Assembly: GCA_047833665.1 (NCBI GenBank)
Contig: CP181261.1
Span: 1,488,001-1,552,000 of the forward strand
Length of the DNA stretch: 64,000 nt
Direction of reading: 5' to 3'
Source: Caproicibacter sp047833665
GTDB taxonomy: Bacteria > Bacillota > Clostridia > Oscillospirales > Acutalibacteraceae
Both the position numbers and the translations under genes were made by a program. The notes beneath the pieces were generated by a model. That model was not told the DNA's origin. It made no database searches and saw only the letters and a program-made list of their open reading frames with translations. Below are positions 1 through 9,227 of this stretch, piece after piece (positions within the stretch are counted from its first letter, which is position 1; the number at the start of each line of letters is the position of its first letter).

Positions 1-2
1 AT

Positions 3-1097
3 GGGTTAACCGTTGCAGAGTTATCAAATAAAATTTCTTGCTCAAGACAAACATTATCGATGTATGAATCTGGATTGAACCATCCAAAAGATATGGAAAC
101 AGTTAATAGAATAGCTTCGGTTTTAGGTTTTCCAACGAACTTCTTTTTGGAAGAGGACATTCCAGTTGCTACCGGTTCAACGTATTTTCGTGCGCAATTA
201 ACGACAAGTAAAAAATATCGTGATGAACAAATTCAGAAGATGAATTTAATTGCAGCCATTTATTCTTTTCTTCAAGAATACATCAAATTTCCGCAATATT
301 TAGCTGTGGATTACTCAGAACTTAGTCCTGAAGAAGCTGCTGCAAAACTGAGGAACCAATGGAACTTAGGTAATGAACCAATCAAAAACTTGGTGTACGA
401 GACAGAACAACATGGTATTTTAGTTACTACATTTCCCACACGAACCGACAAAATTGATGCATTCAGCGCTATGGTAAACATTGATGGCAATGCTGTTTAC
501 CTGATCGCATATTCAAGTAATAAGACTTCTGCTGCAAGAATTCATTTCGATGTTGCCCATGAGCTTGGCCATATCTGTTTGCATGAATGGAGCGAAGACA
601 TAGAAGCATTAGACCGGGATGAATTCAAGGAGCGTGAAGATGAAGCCAATAGATTTGCTTCAGCTTTTTTGTTGCCTGAACAAACATTTCGAAGAGATGT
701 AGAAGGGCATGCAACAGAACTGCCATATTATACTCAATTAAAAGCAAAATGGAAAGTATCCATTCAAGCAATGATTCGTCGTTCTTACTCTTTAGGAATA
801 ATCTCTATGGATGATTATCAAAGGATGATCCGAACCCTTCAGAAAAGAGGACAAAGAAAATCCGAGCCTTTAGATGATAGACTACAAACTGCATCTCCTT
901 CTATGTTAAGGGCAGCTGTTAATATGCTTCTTGAGGAAAATGTATTTACGCCGGATGAATTTATGGAAGAACTTGCAAATTCTATGAACCTTAGTCTTAG
1001 ACCTAAAATGGTTGAAGAACTTCTTGATTTACCGGAAGGAACATTGTCTCGTCCTAAAGTTATACAGTTTCCTACATTGCAGCTCAAAACGGATTAG
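3..1097 (+). CDS. XRE-type HTH / ImmA-IrrE metallopeptidase (5' end outside window)
   Basis: Translation in frame runs from the first bases of the window, so the start codon lies upstream; the first in-window ATG (position 60) is internal. The N-terminal stretch (GLTVAELSNK, then SRQTLSMYESG) is the end of an XRE helix-turn-helix, and the middle contains the zinc-protease motif HELGH, followed by an acidic EDEANRFA helix typical of ImmA/IrrE. Family members of this fused type bind DNA and cleave phage repressors, so a role in lysogeny control or the SOS response is inferred. It stands before a terminator and the methyltransferase. Confidence 0.85.
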   Translation, partial: GLTVAELSNKISCSRQTLSMYESGLNHPKDMETVNRIASVLGFPTNFFLEEDIPVATGSTYFRAQLTTSKKYRDEQIQKMNLIAAIYSFLQEYIKFPQYLAVDYSELSPEEAAAKLRNQWNLGNEPIKNLVYETEQHGILVTTFPTRTDKIDAFSAMVNIDGNAVYLIAYSSNKTSAARIHFDVAHELGHICLHEWSEDIEALDRDEFKEREDEANRFASAFLLPEQTFRRDVEGHATELPYYTQLKAKWKVSIQAMIRRSYSLGIISMDDYQRMIRTLQKRGQRKSEPLDDRLQTASPSMLRAAVNMLLEENVFTPDEFMEELANSMNLSLRPKMVEELLDLPEGTLSRPKVIQFPTLQLKTD

Positions 1098-1190
1098 TAT
1101 TAAAAATCCCGGCACTTTCCGGCAGAAACCAGTTGAAATCGTTCTTTTCCAGTATTTTATTTATGGTACTATATAATCAAGGAATTTCGC

Positions 1191-1222
1191 AAAAGGCGTC
1201 CGGTACACATCGGGCGCTTTTT
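1191..1222 (+). terminator. Rho-independent terminator after the ImmA-like gene
   Basis: An 8-bp stem (GGCGTCCG pairing with CGGGCGCT, two G-U pairs) with an 8-nt loop is preceded by A residues and followed by a T-run. Confidence 0.7.
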
Positions 1223-1261
1223 CGTGCCTTAGAACGTGCGGGGCCGACAGAAAGGAGCCGC

Positions 1262-1993
1262 ATGGAAGAATATATTAATCACATTTACAACATGGATTGC
1301 ATTGCCGGTATGACTATGTACCCGGACAAAAGCATTGACATGATTCTCTGTGATTTACCTTATGGCATCACGGACTGTAAGTGGGACAGCGTAATTCCCT
1401 TTCCGGAACTCTGGCATCAGTACCTAAGAATCATTAAGGACAACGGCGCAATCGTGTTGACGGCTTGCCAGCCGTTCACCACCCGACTGATTTCAAGCCA
1501 ACCAAAACTGTTCCGGTATTGTTGGTACTGGTATAAAAATATGCCGACCGGATTTGCCAACGCAAAAAGACAGCCACTGCGCTGCATTGAAGAAGTTTGC
1601 GTGTTTTATAAACACCAGCCGACTTATAACCCGCAGGGTATCATTGTGTTGGATAAGCCGATAAAGCGGCGTGGAAAATCACTACCGAAACATGGTGATT
1701 CCGTTTATCGCATGGATGGAAGCCTGTCACATGACACTGAAACCTGCATTGTCCATTATCCCCGCCAGCTGCTGGAGATTAAATGTGAACGCGGCCTGCA
1801 TCCGACGCAGAAACCGGTCGCACTGTTTGAATATCTTATCCGAACATACACAAATCCCGGGGAACTGGTTTTGGACAGCTGTATGGGCAGCGGTACGACA
1901 GCGGTCGCCTGTATTCGGAGCGGGAGGAAGTTTACCGGGTTTGAGATGGATAGGAAGTATTTTGAGACAGCAATAAGGCGAATTAGCAGTTAG
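1262..1993 (+). CDS. Phage DNA adenine/cytosine-N4 methyltransferase
   Basis: A 243-residue protein of the N6/N4 DNA methyltransferase family (beta-type motif order). The catalytic motif DLPYG sits at residues 31-35, and the AdoMet-binding motif (LDSCMGSGTT) lies near the C-terminus, inside the usual context of conserved HPTQKP before it. The start at 1262 is chosen because AAAGGAG lies just upstream; the open frame continues to 1133, but without a ribosome site and across a terminator. No partner endonuclease is visible, so it is probably an orphan phage methylase that protects phage DNA or modifies packaging sites. Target sequence unknown. Confidence 0.9.
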   Translation: MEEYINHIYNMDCIAGMTMYPDKSIDMILCDLPYGITDCKWDSVIPFPELWHQYLRIIKDNGAIVLTACQPFTTRLISSQPKLFRYCWYWYKNMPTGFANAKRQPLRCIEEVCVFYKHQPTYNPQGIIVLDKPIKRRGKSLPKHGDSVYRMDGSLSHDTETCIVHYPRQLLEIKCERGLHPTQKPVALFEYLIRTYTNPGELVLDSCMGSGTTAVACIRSGRKFTGFEMDRKYFETAIRRISS

Positions 1994-2024
1994 ATCAAAT
2001 AAAGGTTTTGTAGGCGCTTTTTTC

Positions 2025-2053
2025 TTGAATTTTGTTCAATTTAGAATTATAAT
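2025..2053 (+). promoter_or_regulatory. SigA-type promoter
   Basis: TTGAAT (2025-2030) and a perfect TATAAT (2048-2053) are separated by 17 bp. The predicted transcript would begin just before the AAAGGAG ribosome site of the next gene. Confidence 0.65.
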
Positions 2054-2076
2054 CAAGAAAAAAGGAGTAGATGGTA

Positions 2077-2502
2077 ATGGGATGGTACGATGCAGTCAAA
2101 GACGCTATATCAGTTGCCAAAAAAGCTGGTGATATCGGCTTATACGAAAAGCTACTTGATTTACAGCAGGCTATGAGGGATATGCAACAGGAAAATAACG
2201 AGCTTCGAGAGCAACTGAAAAGTTTACAGGATAGTATTAACCTTGAAAATGAAATGGAACCTGACTATGATAACAAAATGTTTTTTAGAAAACACAATAA
2301 TGAAAAGATTGGTCCATATTGTCCTGTATGTTGGCAAAGAGATAAAAAACTGTGTTTGCTGCAGCATGGTGGATATCATGACATAGATCTTGTATGTCCG
2401 GTATGTTCTTACCAAATTGATTTGGGTGGCCGCAAGCAACAAAGCAAAAATATGGCAGATACAATTAGCAGATTGCCCCCTCATCCAGGATTTAAGTTGT
2501 AG
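2077..2502 (+). CDS. Coiled-coil / zinc-ribbon protein of unknown function
   Basis: About 141 residues. The N-terminal half is a heptad-rich helix (DLQQAMRDMQQENNELREQL region) that should form a coiled coil. The C-terminal half has CPVC twice (around residues 85-88 and 110-113), a likely zinc ribbon. ATG 2077 is preferred over ATG 2071 because it is the better distance from AAAGGAG (2061-2067). It has its own promoter and lies just upstream of the packaging genes. No specific family recognised; a nucleic-acid-binding or accessory role would be a guess. Confidence 0.75.
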   Translation: MGWYDAVKDAISVAKKAGDIGLYEKLLDLQQAMRDMQQENNELREQLKSLQDSINLENEMEPDYDNKMFFRKHNNEKIGPYCPVCWQRDKKLCLLQHGGYHDIDLVCPVCSYQIDLGGRKQQSKNMADTISRLPPHPGFKL

Positions 2503-2633
2503 GTATTGTTTATAATGAGCTACTGTATATTTTGTGAATTTTAGGATGCATTTCAGTTTACTTTCTTATTTTCCACCTTTTCAACCAACTTTTCAACATA
2601 TAGCGCTTGCCAACTACATAACAACAATATATT

Positions 2634-2659
2634 GGACGACCTGCGGGCCGTCCTTTTTT
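2634..2659 (+). terminator. Rho-independent terminator before the late operon
   Basis: GGACGACC pairs with GGCCGTCC (one mismatch) around a TGCG loop, followed by six T residues. It separates the zinc-ribbon gene from terS. Confidence 0.7.
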
Positions 2660-2687
2660 ACACGCATTTTCAGGAGGTGGCGGCAGT

Positions 2688-2783
2688 GTGCAGTCTGAAC
2701 TGCGTATGGAATCAATATCGGCGGACCGGTGCGTGGGTGTGTGCGCTGCCGAGGTGTCCGTATCAATCGAAGCGAGGTGGTGA
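2688..2783 (+). CDS. Possible 31-residue leader peptide upstream of terS
   Basis: A short frame begins with GTG 2688 nine bases after a good AGGAGG and ends at TGA 2781-2783, six bases before the likely terS start, so translational coupling is possible. It has no recognisable domain and could be chance. Confidence 0.25.
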   Translation: MQSELRMESISADRCVGVCAAEVSVSIEARW

Positions 2784-2788
2784 CCCTT

Positions 2789-3295
2789 GTGGCGAAGGGC
2801 AAATATCAAAAGTGGCTGACAAAGGACGGATTAACTATGTTGGAAGCCTGGGCAAGGGATGGATTGACGGATGAACAAATTGCTAAAAATATAGGAATTT
2901 CAAGGTCAACATTAGCTGAATGGAAAAAGAAATATTCGGACATATCGGACACCCTAAAAAAGGGTAAGGAAGTTGTTGATATTGAAGTTGAAAATGCCTT
3001 GCTTAAAAGAGCCTTGGGTTATAAATATGTTGAAGTAACTAAAGAAAGAGTTACTGAACTTAACCCACACACTGGTGAGTCTGAATCAAAGTTGGTAGTT
3101 ACAAAAGAAGTGATCAAAGAAGTTCAACCTGATGTTACTGCACAGATATTTTGGTTGAAAAATCGTAAACCTGATGTGTGGCGGGATAAGCGTGATTTTG
3201 AATTAAGTGGTGAACTAAATCAAAAATCACCTTATGATGAATTGACGGTTGAGGAATTAAGGGCTTTAGCAAGGAAATGTGAAGAAGATGGTTAA
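2789..3295 (+). CDS. terS: Phage terminase small subunit
   Basis: About 168 residues. It opens with the AKGKYQKWL region common to Firmicutes small terminases. A helix-turn-helix follows at about residues 28-48 (LTDEQIAKNIGISRSTLAEW), then helical oligomerisation segments. It recognises phage DNA and delivers it to TerL. The GTG start at 2789 is chosen because GAGGTG lies 9 bp upstream; the frame is open back to 2729, but that earlier portion is cysteine-rich and unlike the family. Its last codons overlap the terL start. Confidence 0.85.
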   Translation: MAKGKYQKWLTKDGLTMLEAWARDGLTDEQIAKNIGISRSTLAEWKKKYSDISDTLKKGKEVVDIEVENALLKRALGYKYVEVTKERVTELNPHTGESESKLVVTKEVIKEVQPDVTAQIFWLKNRKPDVWRDKRDFELSGELNQKSPYDELTVEELRALARKCEEDG

Positions 3296-4694
3296 GCTTA
3301 ATTTAGTTGAAATTAAAAAAGCATTGGCAAGAAAAAGCTTCTTTGATTATTGTAATTTGAAAGCCCCTGATTTTTATAAACCAAACCGTCAATACCTGGT
3401 CAGATTATGTAATGAACTTCAAGAATTTTATGAAAGTGATGATGAAGTTTTAATCGTCAACTTGCCCCCAAGACATGGGAAGTCAAGAACAGCAGGATTA
3501 TTTGTTGAATGGGTTCTTGGTAAAGATAAGACACAAAAGATAATGACCGGGTCCTATAATGAAACACTTTCAACAATGTTTTCAAAGAATGTTCGTAACT
3601 CCATCATGGAAGAAAAGGCAGACCAGTACAGGCCTGTGTTCTCAGATGTATTCCCTGGTGTAAGGATTAAGCAGGGAGACGCAGCCATGAACCTTTGGAG
3701 TTTAGAGGGCGGTTATAACAATTACCTTGCTACTTCTCCAACTGGTACTGCAACAGGCTTTGGCTGTAATCTGATGATTATTGATGACCTTATTAAGAAT
3801 GATGAGGAAGCATATAACGAGAATGTTAAAGATAAACACTGGACCTGGTTCACCGATACAATGCTATCCCGCCTTGAGGAAGGCGGCAAGATAATCATCA
3901 TCATGACCAGATGGGCCAGTGATGATTTAGCCGGCAGGGCTTTGGAATACTTCCAGGGAATAGGTTGGAAGATTCGCCATATTTCCATGAAGGCTTTAGT
4001 CGATCCAGAAAAGAAGCAGATGCTTTGTCCTGAAATATTATCATATAAATCTTACATTGATAAGACAAGAGCTATGGGAGAGGAAATAGCAAGTGCCAAC
4101 TATCAACAAGAGCCTATTGATCTTAAAGGCAGGCTGTACAGTTCATTTAAGGTTTATGAAGATATTCCAAAAGATAATAAAGGTAATACATTATTTACAG
4201 CAATTAAAGCATACTGTGATACTGCTGATGAGGGAGATGATTTTCTTTGCAATATCATTTACGGAGTGTACCAGAAGGAAGCTTATGTATTGGATGTTTA
4301 TTATACTAAAGAACCTATGGAAGTAACAGAGACTGAAACAGCCAGAAGATTATACGAGAATAGTGTTACATGGGCAGACATTGAAAGTAATAATGGTGGC
4401 CGTGGCTTTGCAAGAAATGTTCAAAGAATTCTCAAAGAAAAATACGGATGGATAAAAACACATATTCACTGGTTCCATCAGGATAAAAACAAAATTGCCC
4501 GTATTTTATCAAATGCAACTTGGGTTATGGACCATTTATACTTTCCTGTAAATTGGAGAGACAGATGGCCGGAATACTATTCAGCCATGACAAAATATCA
4601 GCGTGAGGGTAAGAATAAGCATGATGATGGTCCGGATGCAACAACTGGTGTTGCTGAGAATTGTGATAAACAAGGCATGACAGTATTAAAATAG
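3288..4694 (+). CDS. terL: Phage terminase large subunit
   Basis: About 468 residues. The ATPase domain has Walker A PPRHGKS at residues 60-66 and Walker B LMIIDD at about 162-167. The C-terminal RNase H-like nuclease shows acidic clusters (AYCDTADEGDD, WADIESNNGG and a final DDGPDA). It drives DNA packaging at the portal and cuts concatemers. ATG 3288 is preferred because AAGGA is about 12 bases upstream; an in-frame GTG at 3279 is too close to it. The start overlaps the terS stop. Full length and intact. Confidence 0.95.
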   Translation: MVKLNLVEIKKALARKSFFDYCNLKAPDFYKPNRQYLVRLCNELQEFYESDDEVLIVNLPPRHGKSRTAGLFVEWVLGKDKTQKIMTGSYNETLSTMFSKNVRNSIMEEKADQYRPVFSDVFPGVRIKQGDAAMNLWSLEGGYNNYLATSPTGTATGFGCNLMIIDDLIKNDEEAYNENVKDKHWTWFTDTMLSRLEEGGKIIIIMTRWASDDLAGRALEYFQGIGWKIRHISMKALVDPEKKQMLCPEILSYKSYIDKTRAMGEEIASANYQQEPIDLKGRLYSSFKVYEDIPKDNKGNTLFTAIKAYCDTADEGDDFLCNIIYGVYQKEAYVLDVYYTKEPMEVTETETARRLYENSVTWADIESNNGGRGFARNVQRILKEKYGWIKTHIHWFHQDKNKIARILSNATWVMDHLYFPVNWRDRWPEYYSAMTKYQREGKNKHDDGPDATTGVAENCDKQGMTVLK

Positions 4695-4707
4695 ATGAGG
4701 TGAAGAT

Positions 4708-6120
4708 ATGGAATTCAGAAATGATATAAATATGCTGACTACTCCGGAACTGATTAAGATTTACATAGATGAATTCGAGCAGTCTAAAAAACGTCAGCTC
4801 ATGATTAAGGGCGAAAAATATTATAAGGTTGAGAATGATATTCTGGACCGGAAAATGTACCGATATGAAAATGAAAAACCAATACTGGATGAAACAAAGC
4901 CCAATCATAAGTTGGCACATGGCTTTATGCATGAGTTTGTTGAGGACAAGGTGAATTATCTCCTGTCTAAGCCATTATCAATGACATGCGAAGATAAAAG
5001 ATATTTAGAATTAGTTCAAGAAACTTTAGGCAAGCGTTTTCAGCATAGACTGGTGCAGCTGGGTACCGAATGCAGCAACAAAGGTATTGCATGGACTTAT
5101 GAATATATAGATGAGCAGGGACAGAAGAGATCAAAGAAAATCCCTTCTGAGCAGTGCATACCTCTATGGGTAGATAATGACCACGAGGAACTACAGGCCA
5201 TGATACGGTACTATCAAGTTGAAGTGTACGAAGGTAAGGAAAAGAAGTATGTCACCAAGATAGAATACCACACTCCGGATGGAGTCGAATATTATGAAAT
5301 GACCAAAGACGGTGAAGTCATCCTGGATGCAGAAAAGTATTTAGACCAGCCGGATGATAGTAGCATACTGGTACCACATTTCACGATTAACGGTGTACCT
5401 GGTTCGTGGGAGAGAGTTCCATTTGTACCATGGAAGAACAATGACTATGAACTTCCAGATCTTCAATTTATTAAGACGTTGATAGATGAATATGATCTAT
5501 CCCGGTCTGATGTGGCCAATCTGCTGGATGAAATCAAGGATATTGTATATGCCCTGAAAGGATACGGTGGTGAAAGTTTATCTGAGTTTATGCGTGACCT
5601 GGCCTATTACAAAGCGGTTAAGCTGGATGAAGATGGTGGGCTGGATAAGATTGAACATACTATTAACATTGATGCAGCTGAAAAGCATTTCAAACAGTTA
5701 CTTAAAGACATATATCGCTTTGGCCAGGCAGTTGATAAAGGCCAGGACAGCATTGGCAATAGTCCATCTGGAATAGCTTTGAAATTTCTTTATTCTGGAT
5801 TGGACCTTAAATGCAATAAGTTGGAGGATAATTTTAAGTGGAGCTTTGAACAGCTCCTTTATTTTGTGAATAGATACCTGGAAGTTACCAGAAAAGGTAC
5901 TCCATCCGACAAAGAGGTAATTATTATATTCAACAGGGATATAGCCATCAATGAATCAGCTGCTATAACAGACTGCCAGAATAGCAAAGGCATAATTTCT
6001 AACCGGACCATTATTGCAAATCATCCATGGGTTGAAAACGTGGATGAGGAAATTAAACAGATTGAGGAAGAAAATAAGACAAATGAACCACCGATGTTTA
6101 ACAGTGAAGGTGAGTCTTAA
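4708..6120 (+). CDS. Portal protein, SPP1 gp6-like
   Basis: 470 residues, the normal size for SPP1-type portals. It follows terL by 13 bp with AGGTGAAG as the ribosome site, and its stop overlaps the next start as TAATG. Recognisable family stretches include the N-terminal LMIKGEKYY segment, the WKNNDYELPDLQ segment, and a C-terminal acidic tail. It forms the dodecameric DNA entry channel at one vertex of the head. Confidence 0.92.
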   Translation: MEFRNDINMLTTPELIKIYIDEFEQSKKRQLMIKGEKYYKVENDILDRKMYRYENEKPILDETKPNHKLAHGFMHEFVEDKVNYLLSKPLSMTCEDKRYLELVQETLGKRFQHRLVQLGTECSNKGIAWTYEYIDEQGQKRSKKIPSEQCIPLWVDNDHEELQAMIRYYQVEVYEGKEKKYVTKIEYHTPDGVEYYEMTKDGEVILDAEKYLDQPDDSSILVPHFTINGVPGSWERVPFVPWKNNDYELPDLQFIKTLIDEYDLSRSDVANLLDEIKDIVYALKGYGGESLSEFMRDLAYYKAVKLDEDGGLDKIEHTINIDAAEKHFKQLLKDIYRFGQAVDKGQDSIGNSPSGIALKFLYSGLDLKCNKLEDNFKWSFEQLLYFVNRYLEVTRKGTPSDKEVIIIFNRDIAINESAAITDCQNSKGIISNRTIIANHPWVENVDEEIKQIEEENKTNEPPMFNSEGES

Positions 6121-7100
6121 TGAATGAGAAAGATAAGCAATATTGGGAAGAAAGACAAGAAGAAACCTTCCTTGCAGGGGAGAAAAAAGTTAAAGAATAT
6201 TATCAGGATTTAGAGAAAGCATTTGAACAAGCAAAAAAAGAGATACAATCAGTTATTAATGATTTCTATGCACGATATGCTGATGAAAACGGAATATCTT
6301 ATGCAGACGCACAAAAAAGTTTAGATAAAATTGAATTGGGAGATTTGAAGGATTTTATAGAACTTGTTAATAAGAGCTTAAATAAGTATAATCAAAAACT
6401 TAATAATATGTCTATAAAAGCAAGGATAACAAGGTATCAAGCATTGGAAAAACAAATAGATGCTATATTACAGCGACTATACGCTGTAGAATATCAATGC
6501 AAAGGAGAAGAAACCCTAAAAGAAGTATATTCGGATTCCTATTATAGAACCTGGTTTAATATAGATCAGTACCATGGATTTCACAAAGAATTTGCACAGG
6601 TTAATTCCAGGACTGTTGAAGAGTTAATTAGATATCCTTGGAACGGTGCAGACTTTTCAACAAGAATATGGAAACAAAAAGATCATATGCTACAAGTGCT
6701 AAGTGAGAATATTACCACCATGCTTATACAGGGGAAGAATCCTCAGACACTAGCAAAGGATTTTGCAAAGAGATTCAAGACGAAGGAATATGAAGCATAT
6801 AGGCTGCTGCACACGGAAAGCAGCTTTATTATTGAACAGGGGACTTTAGCAGCATATAAAGAAGATGGAGTAGAAAAATACCAAATACTTGCAACTTTAG
6901 ATATGAAAACTTCTGATATATGCAGGAGTGAAGACGGGAAAATATATGACGTAGATAAAGCTGTAGTAGGAGTTAATTATCCACCTTTTCACCCTTTTGC
7001 CGAACCACTACTGTGCCAGTGTATCTTGATAACACGGAAATTGGCACACGTGTATCAAGAGACAGTAGTGGTAAAACCTACAAAGTGCCATCAAACATGA
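6120..7100 (+). CDS. Head morphogenesis protein, SPP1 gp7-like, frameshifted near the C-terminus
   Basis: 326 residues as read. The minor head protein domain is clear (LLHTESSFI, then ATLDMKTSDICRSEDGKIY). The family normally ends with a His-Pro-x-Cys-Arg-x-Thr-Thr segment; here the reading breaks at the TTTT run 6995-6998. With one extra T the frame would read HPFCRTTTVPVYLDNTEIGT and run on to TAG 7133-7135, ending in REWQKEYGE. As it stands the protein has a foreign tail. Either a real one-base deletion or a sequencing error. Normal role: a few copies inside the prohead that bind the portal. Confidence 0.88.
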   Translation: MNEKDKQYWEERQEETFLAGEKKVKEYYQDLEKAFEQAKKEIQSVINDFYARYADENGISYADAQKSLDKIELGDLKDFIELVNKSLNKYNQKLNNMSIKARITRYQALEKQIDAILQRLYAVEYQCKGEETLKEVYSDSYYRTWFNIDQYHGFHKEFAQVNSRTVEELIRYPWNGADFSTRIWKQKDHMLQVLSENITTMLIQGKNPQTLAKDFAKRFKTKEYEAYRLLHTESSFIIEQGTLAAYKEDGVEKYQILATLDMKTSDICRSEDGKIYDVDKAVVGVNYPPFHPFAEPLLCQCILITRKLAHVYQETVVVKPTKCHQT

Positions 7101-7146
7101 GTTACAGAGAGTGGCAAAAAGAATACGGAGAATAGGAGGTGAGAAT

Positions 7147-7347
7147 GTGGTAAAGAAGTTAATACTTAAAGACGACTTTGTTATACCAAAGGGAACAGAG
7201 TTTCACCTAATTCCAAGTAATACAGTTAGAACTTATGGTGAGGGGAATTATGAGGCTGATATTGCAACCAGTAAAGATACTACCATGAGCATAGTAATAA
7301 GTGAAGATGAATTAAAATGTAGTGGGTTATTTGAGATATCTGAATAA
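7147..7347 (+). CDS. Small phage protein of unknown function
   Basis: 66 residues starting at GTG 7147, six bases after a strong AGGAGGT; the frame extends upstream to 7111, but that part overlaps the real tail of the head morphogenesis gene. Mostly beta-type sequence (FVIPKGTEFHLIP), no known motif. Its stop lies inside the loop of the next terminator. Confidence 0.6.
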   Translation: MVKKLILKDDFVIPKGTEFHLIPSNTVRTYGEGNYEADIATSKDTTMSIVISEDELKCSGLFEISE

Positions 7348-7360
7348 GATATCTTTTTTT
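7334..7360 (+). terminator. Weak AT-rich terminator
   Basis: AGATATC and GATATCT form a 7-bp stem around a 7-nt loop followed by T7. It may separate early head genes from the scaffold-capsid transcript. Confidence 0.55.
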
Positions 7361-7454
7361 AATCGTCTTTTTAGTATTGCAGACGGTAAAGAACAAGACT
7401 ACAGAACTGGACTGAACCAGGTTAAAAAAATGAGTGTGAAAGGATGGTTAATTT

Positions 7455-8063
7455 ATGAAAAAAGAAGATTTAATTAAGTTAGGACTTGATGAAGAAATGG
7501 CACAAAAGGTTGCTGAAGCATCGGCAGAAGAGCTTAAAGGGTTTATTCCAAAAGCACGATTTGATGAAGTGAACAATGCAAAGAAGGACCTGGAACAGCA
7601 GCTGAAGGATAGGGATAAACAGCTGGACGATCTGAGTAAAAAGACTAAGGACAATGAGGAGCTGTCAAAGCAAATCAAAGATCTGCAGGATGCCAATGAT
7701 GCTACTAAAAAGCAGTACGAAGCTAAGATTAAGGACATGCAGATTGAGGCTGCTATCCGTGAGAAACTGACTGATACCAAGTATCCGGACCTGCTTGTAG
7801 CCAAGTTCGACAAGTCAAAACTGGTTGTAGCAAGTGACGGAACCGTATCCGGTATTGATGACCAGCTGACACAAATTAAAGAGCAATACAAAGATTTATT
7901 TATTCCTGAAGTCAAGGGTAATCCTCCCTTCAATAATGATAAATCCGCTTCCGGAATAAAAAATCCTTGGGGTAAAGAACATTTTAATTTGACAGAGCAA
8001 GGCAGGATTATGAGAGAAAATCCTGAACTTGCAAAACAATTAATGGCAAGTGCAAAAAATTAA
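7455..8063 (+). CDS. Phage scaffolding protein, GP20 family
   Basis: 202 residues, highly charged and helical with a long coiled coil (about residues 30-90). It starts with KKEDLIKLGLDEEMAQKVAE, typical of phage minor structural GP20 scaffolds. It lies directly before the major capsid gene, as expected, and should form the temporary core for prohead assembly. Confidence 0.9.
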   Translation: MKKEDLIKLGLDEEMAQKVAEASAEELKGFIPKARFDEVNNAKKDLEQQLKDRDKQLDDLSKKTKDNEELSKQIKDLQDANDATKKQYEAKIKDMQIEAAIREKLTDTKYPDLLVAKFDKSKLVVASDGTVSGIDDQLTQIKEQYKDLFIPEVKGNPPFNNDKSASGIKNPWGKEHFNLTEQGRIMRENPELAKQLMASAKN

Positions 8064-8081
8064 AAAAAGGAGAGATGATTT

Positions 8082-9041
8082 ATGCCTACAAGAATAGCGG
8101 ACATAATTGTCCCTGAAGTATTTAATCCATATGTAATTCAAAGAACAGCGGAGCTTTCCGCACTATCCCAGGCAGGTATTATCAGTAACAATCCTGAACT
8201 TGACAGGCTTGCATCCTCAGGAGGTAGACTTATCAATATGCCATACTGGGATGACCTTAGCGGAGAAGACGAAGTGCTGTCCGACAGTGAAGCGCTTACT
8301 CCTGGTAAAATCACAGCTGGCCAGGACGTAGCTGTACTCTTCATGAGAGGTAAAGCATGGTCCGTAAACGATCTTGCAAAAGCTTTATCCGGTGACGATC
8401 CAATGAAAGCCATTGGTGATTTAGTTGCCGGTTACTGGGCAAGACGTAGGCAGGCACTGTTATTCTCCATGCTTAAGGGGGTATTTGCATCTGATTCAAT
8501 GTCTGGAAATTTACATGATATATCTGCAGAAACAGGAGATGCTTCATTGATCAGTGGGGCTACGTTCCTTGATGCAGCCCAAAAGATGGGTGATGCGAAG
8601 GAGAGGCTCACTGCAGTGGGTATGCACTCTGCGGTTGTAACATATCTTGCAAAGAAAGATCTAATAGAAACTGTCCCAGACAGTGAAGGAAAGTATACTA
8701 TAAAGACGTTCCTTAATAAGAGAGTAATTGAAGACGATGGTTGCCCTTACGACAGCACCACTGGCGTGTACACTACGTATTTGTTTGGAGAAGGTGCGAT
8801 TGGCCTTGGCAATGGATCTGCACCTGTTCCAACTGAGACAGACCGTGACAGCCTTGCCGGTGATGATATCCTGATTAACAGGCAGCACTTTGTCCTGCAT
8901 CCAAGAGGAGTTAAGTGGACTGATAAGAGCGTAGCTGGATCCAGCCCTACAAACGCAGAAGCAGAAAACGGAGAGAACTGGCAGAGAGTATACGAAAACA
9001 AGAACATCCGGATTGTATGCTTCAAGCATAAAATCGGATAG
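8082..9041 (+). CDS. Major capsid protein
   Basis: 319 residues, directly after the scaffold with AAGGAGAG as ribosome site. The sequence (PEVFNPYVIQRTAELSALSQ, then MPYWDDLSGEDEVLSD) is that of coat proteins in PBSX/SPP1-like contractile clostridial phages, with the HK97 fold inferred. It forms the icosahedral shell; no protease gene is nearby, in keeping with scaffold-dependent assembly. Confidence 0.88.
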   Translation: MPTRIADIIVPEVFNPYVIQRTAELSALSQAGIISNNPELDRLASSGGRLINMPYWDDLSGEDEVLSDSEALTPGKITAGQDVAVLFMRGKAWSVNDLAKALSGDDPMKAIGDLVAGYWARRRQALLFSMLKGVFASDSMSGNLHDISAETGDASLISGATFLDAAQKMGDAKERLTAVGMHSAVVTYLAKKDLIETVPDSEGKYTIKTFLNKRVIEDDGCPYDSTTGVYTTYLFGEGAIGLGNGSAPVPTETDRDSLAGDDILINRQHFVLHPRGVKWTDKSVAGSSPTNAEAENGENWQRVYENKNIRIVCFKHKIG

Positions 9042-9054
9042 GAGGTTACAATAA

Positions 9055-9195
9055 ATGAGCGTAACAGGATTTAATAGGCGAAGAAGAATGATTGCGGATA
9101 TGAGAGCCAAAGCAGAGAAAGAGGTCAGGGCTAAAGAGACAAAGAACAAAAAGAAACAAACATCCAAGAAAAAGACTAATGAGGGCGCTGAGTAA
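9055..9195 (+). CDS. Small lysine/arginine-rich protein after the capsid gene
   Basis: 46 residues beginning ATG 9055 behind GGAGG (9041-9045), only 13 bp after the capsid stop. It is extremely basic (RRRRM near the start, KNKKKQ and SKKK near the end). Function unknown; nucleic-acid contact or capsid decoration are possible. Its last codons form the left half of the following terminator. Confidence 0.6.
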   Translation: MSVTGFNRRRRMIADMRAKAEKEVRAKETKNKKKQTSKKKTNEGAE

Positions 9196-9210
9196 TCAGC
9201 CCCTCTTTTT
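9181..9210 (+). terminator. Terminator after capsid genes
   Basis: GAGGG and GCTGA pair with TCAGC and CCCTC around a GTAA loop (one bulged C), then T5. It overlaps the end of the small basic gene and may lower expression downstream of capsid. Confidence 0.75.
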
Positions 9211-9227
9211 GAAGGGAACCGATATCA

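Noticed and set aside
7448..7933. Long antisense frame over the scaffold gene
   Set aside because: Serine-rich shadow of a lysine/aspartate-rich coding strand; no ribosome site.
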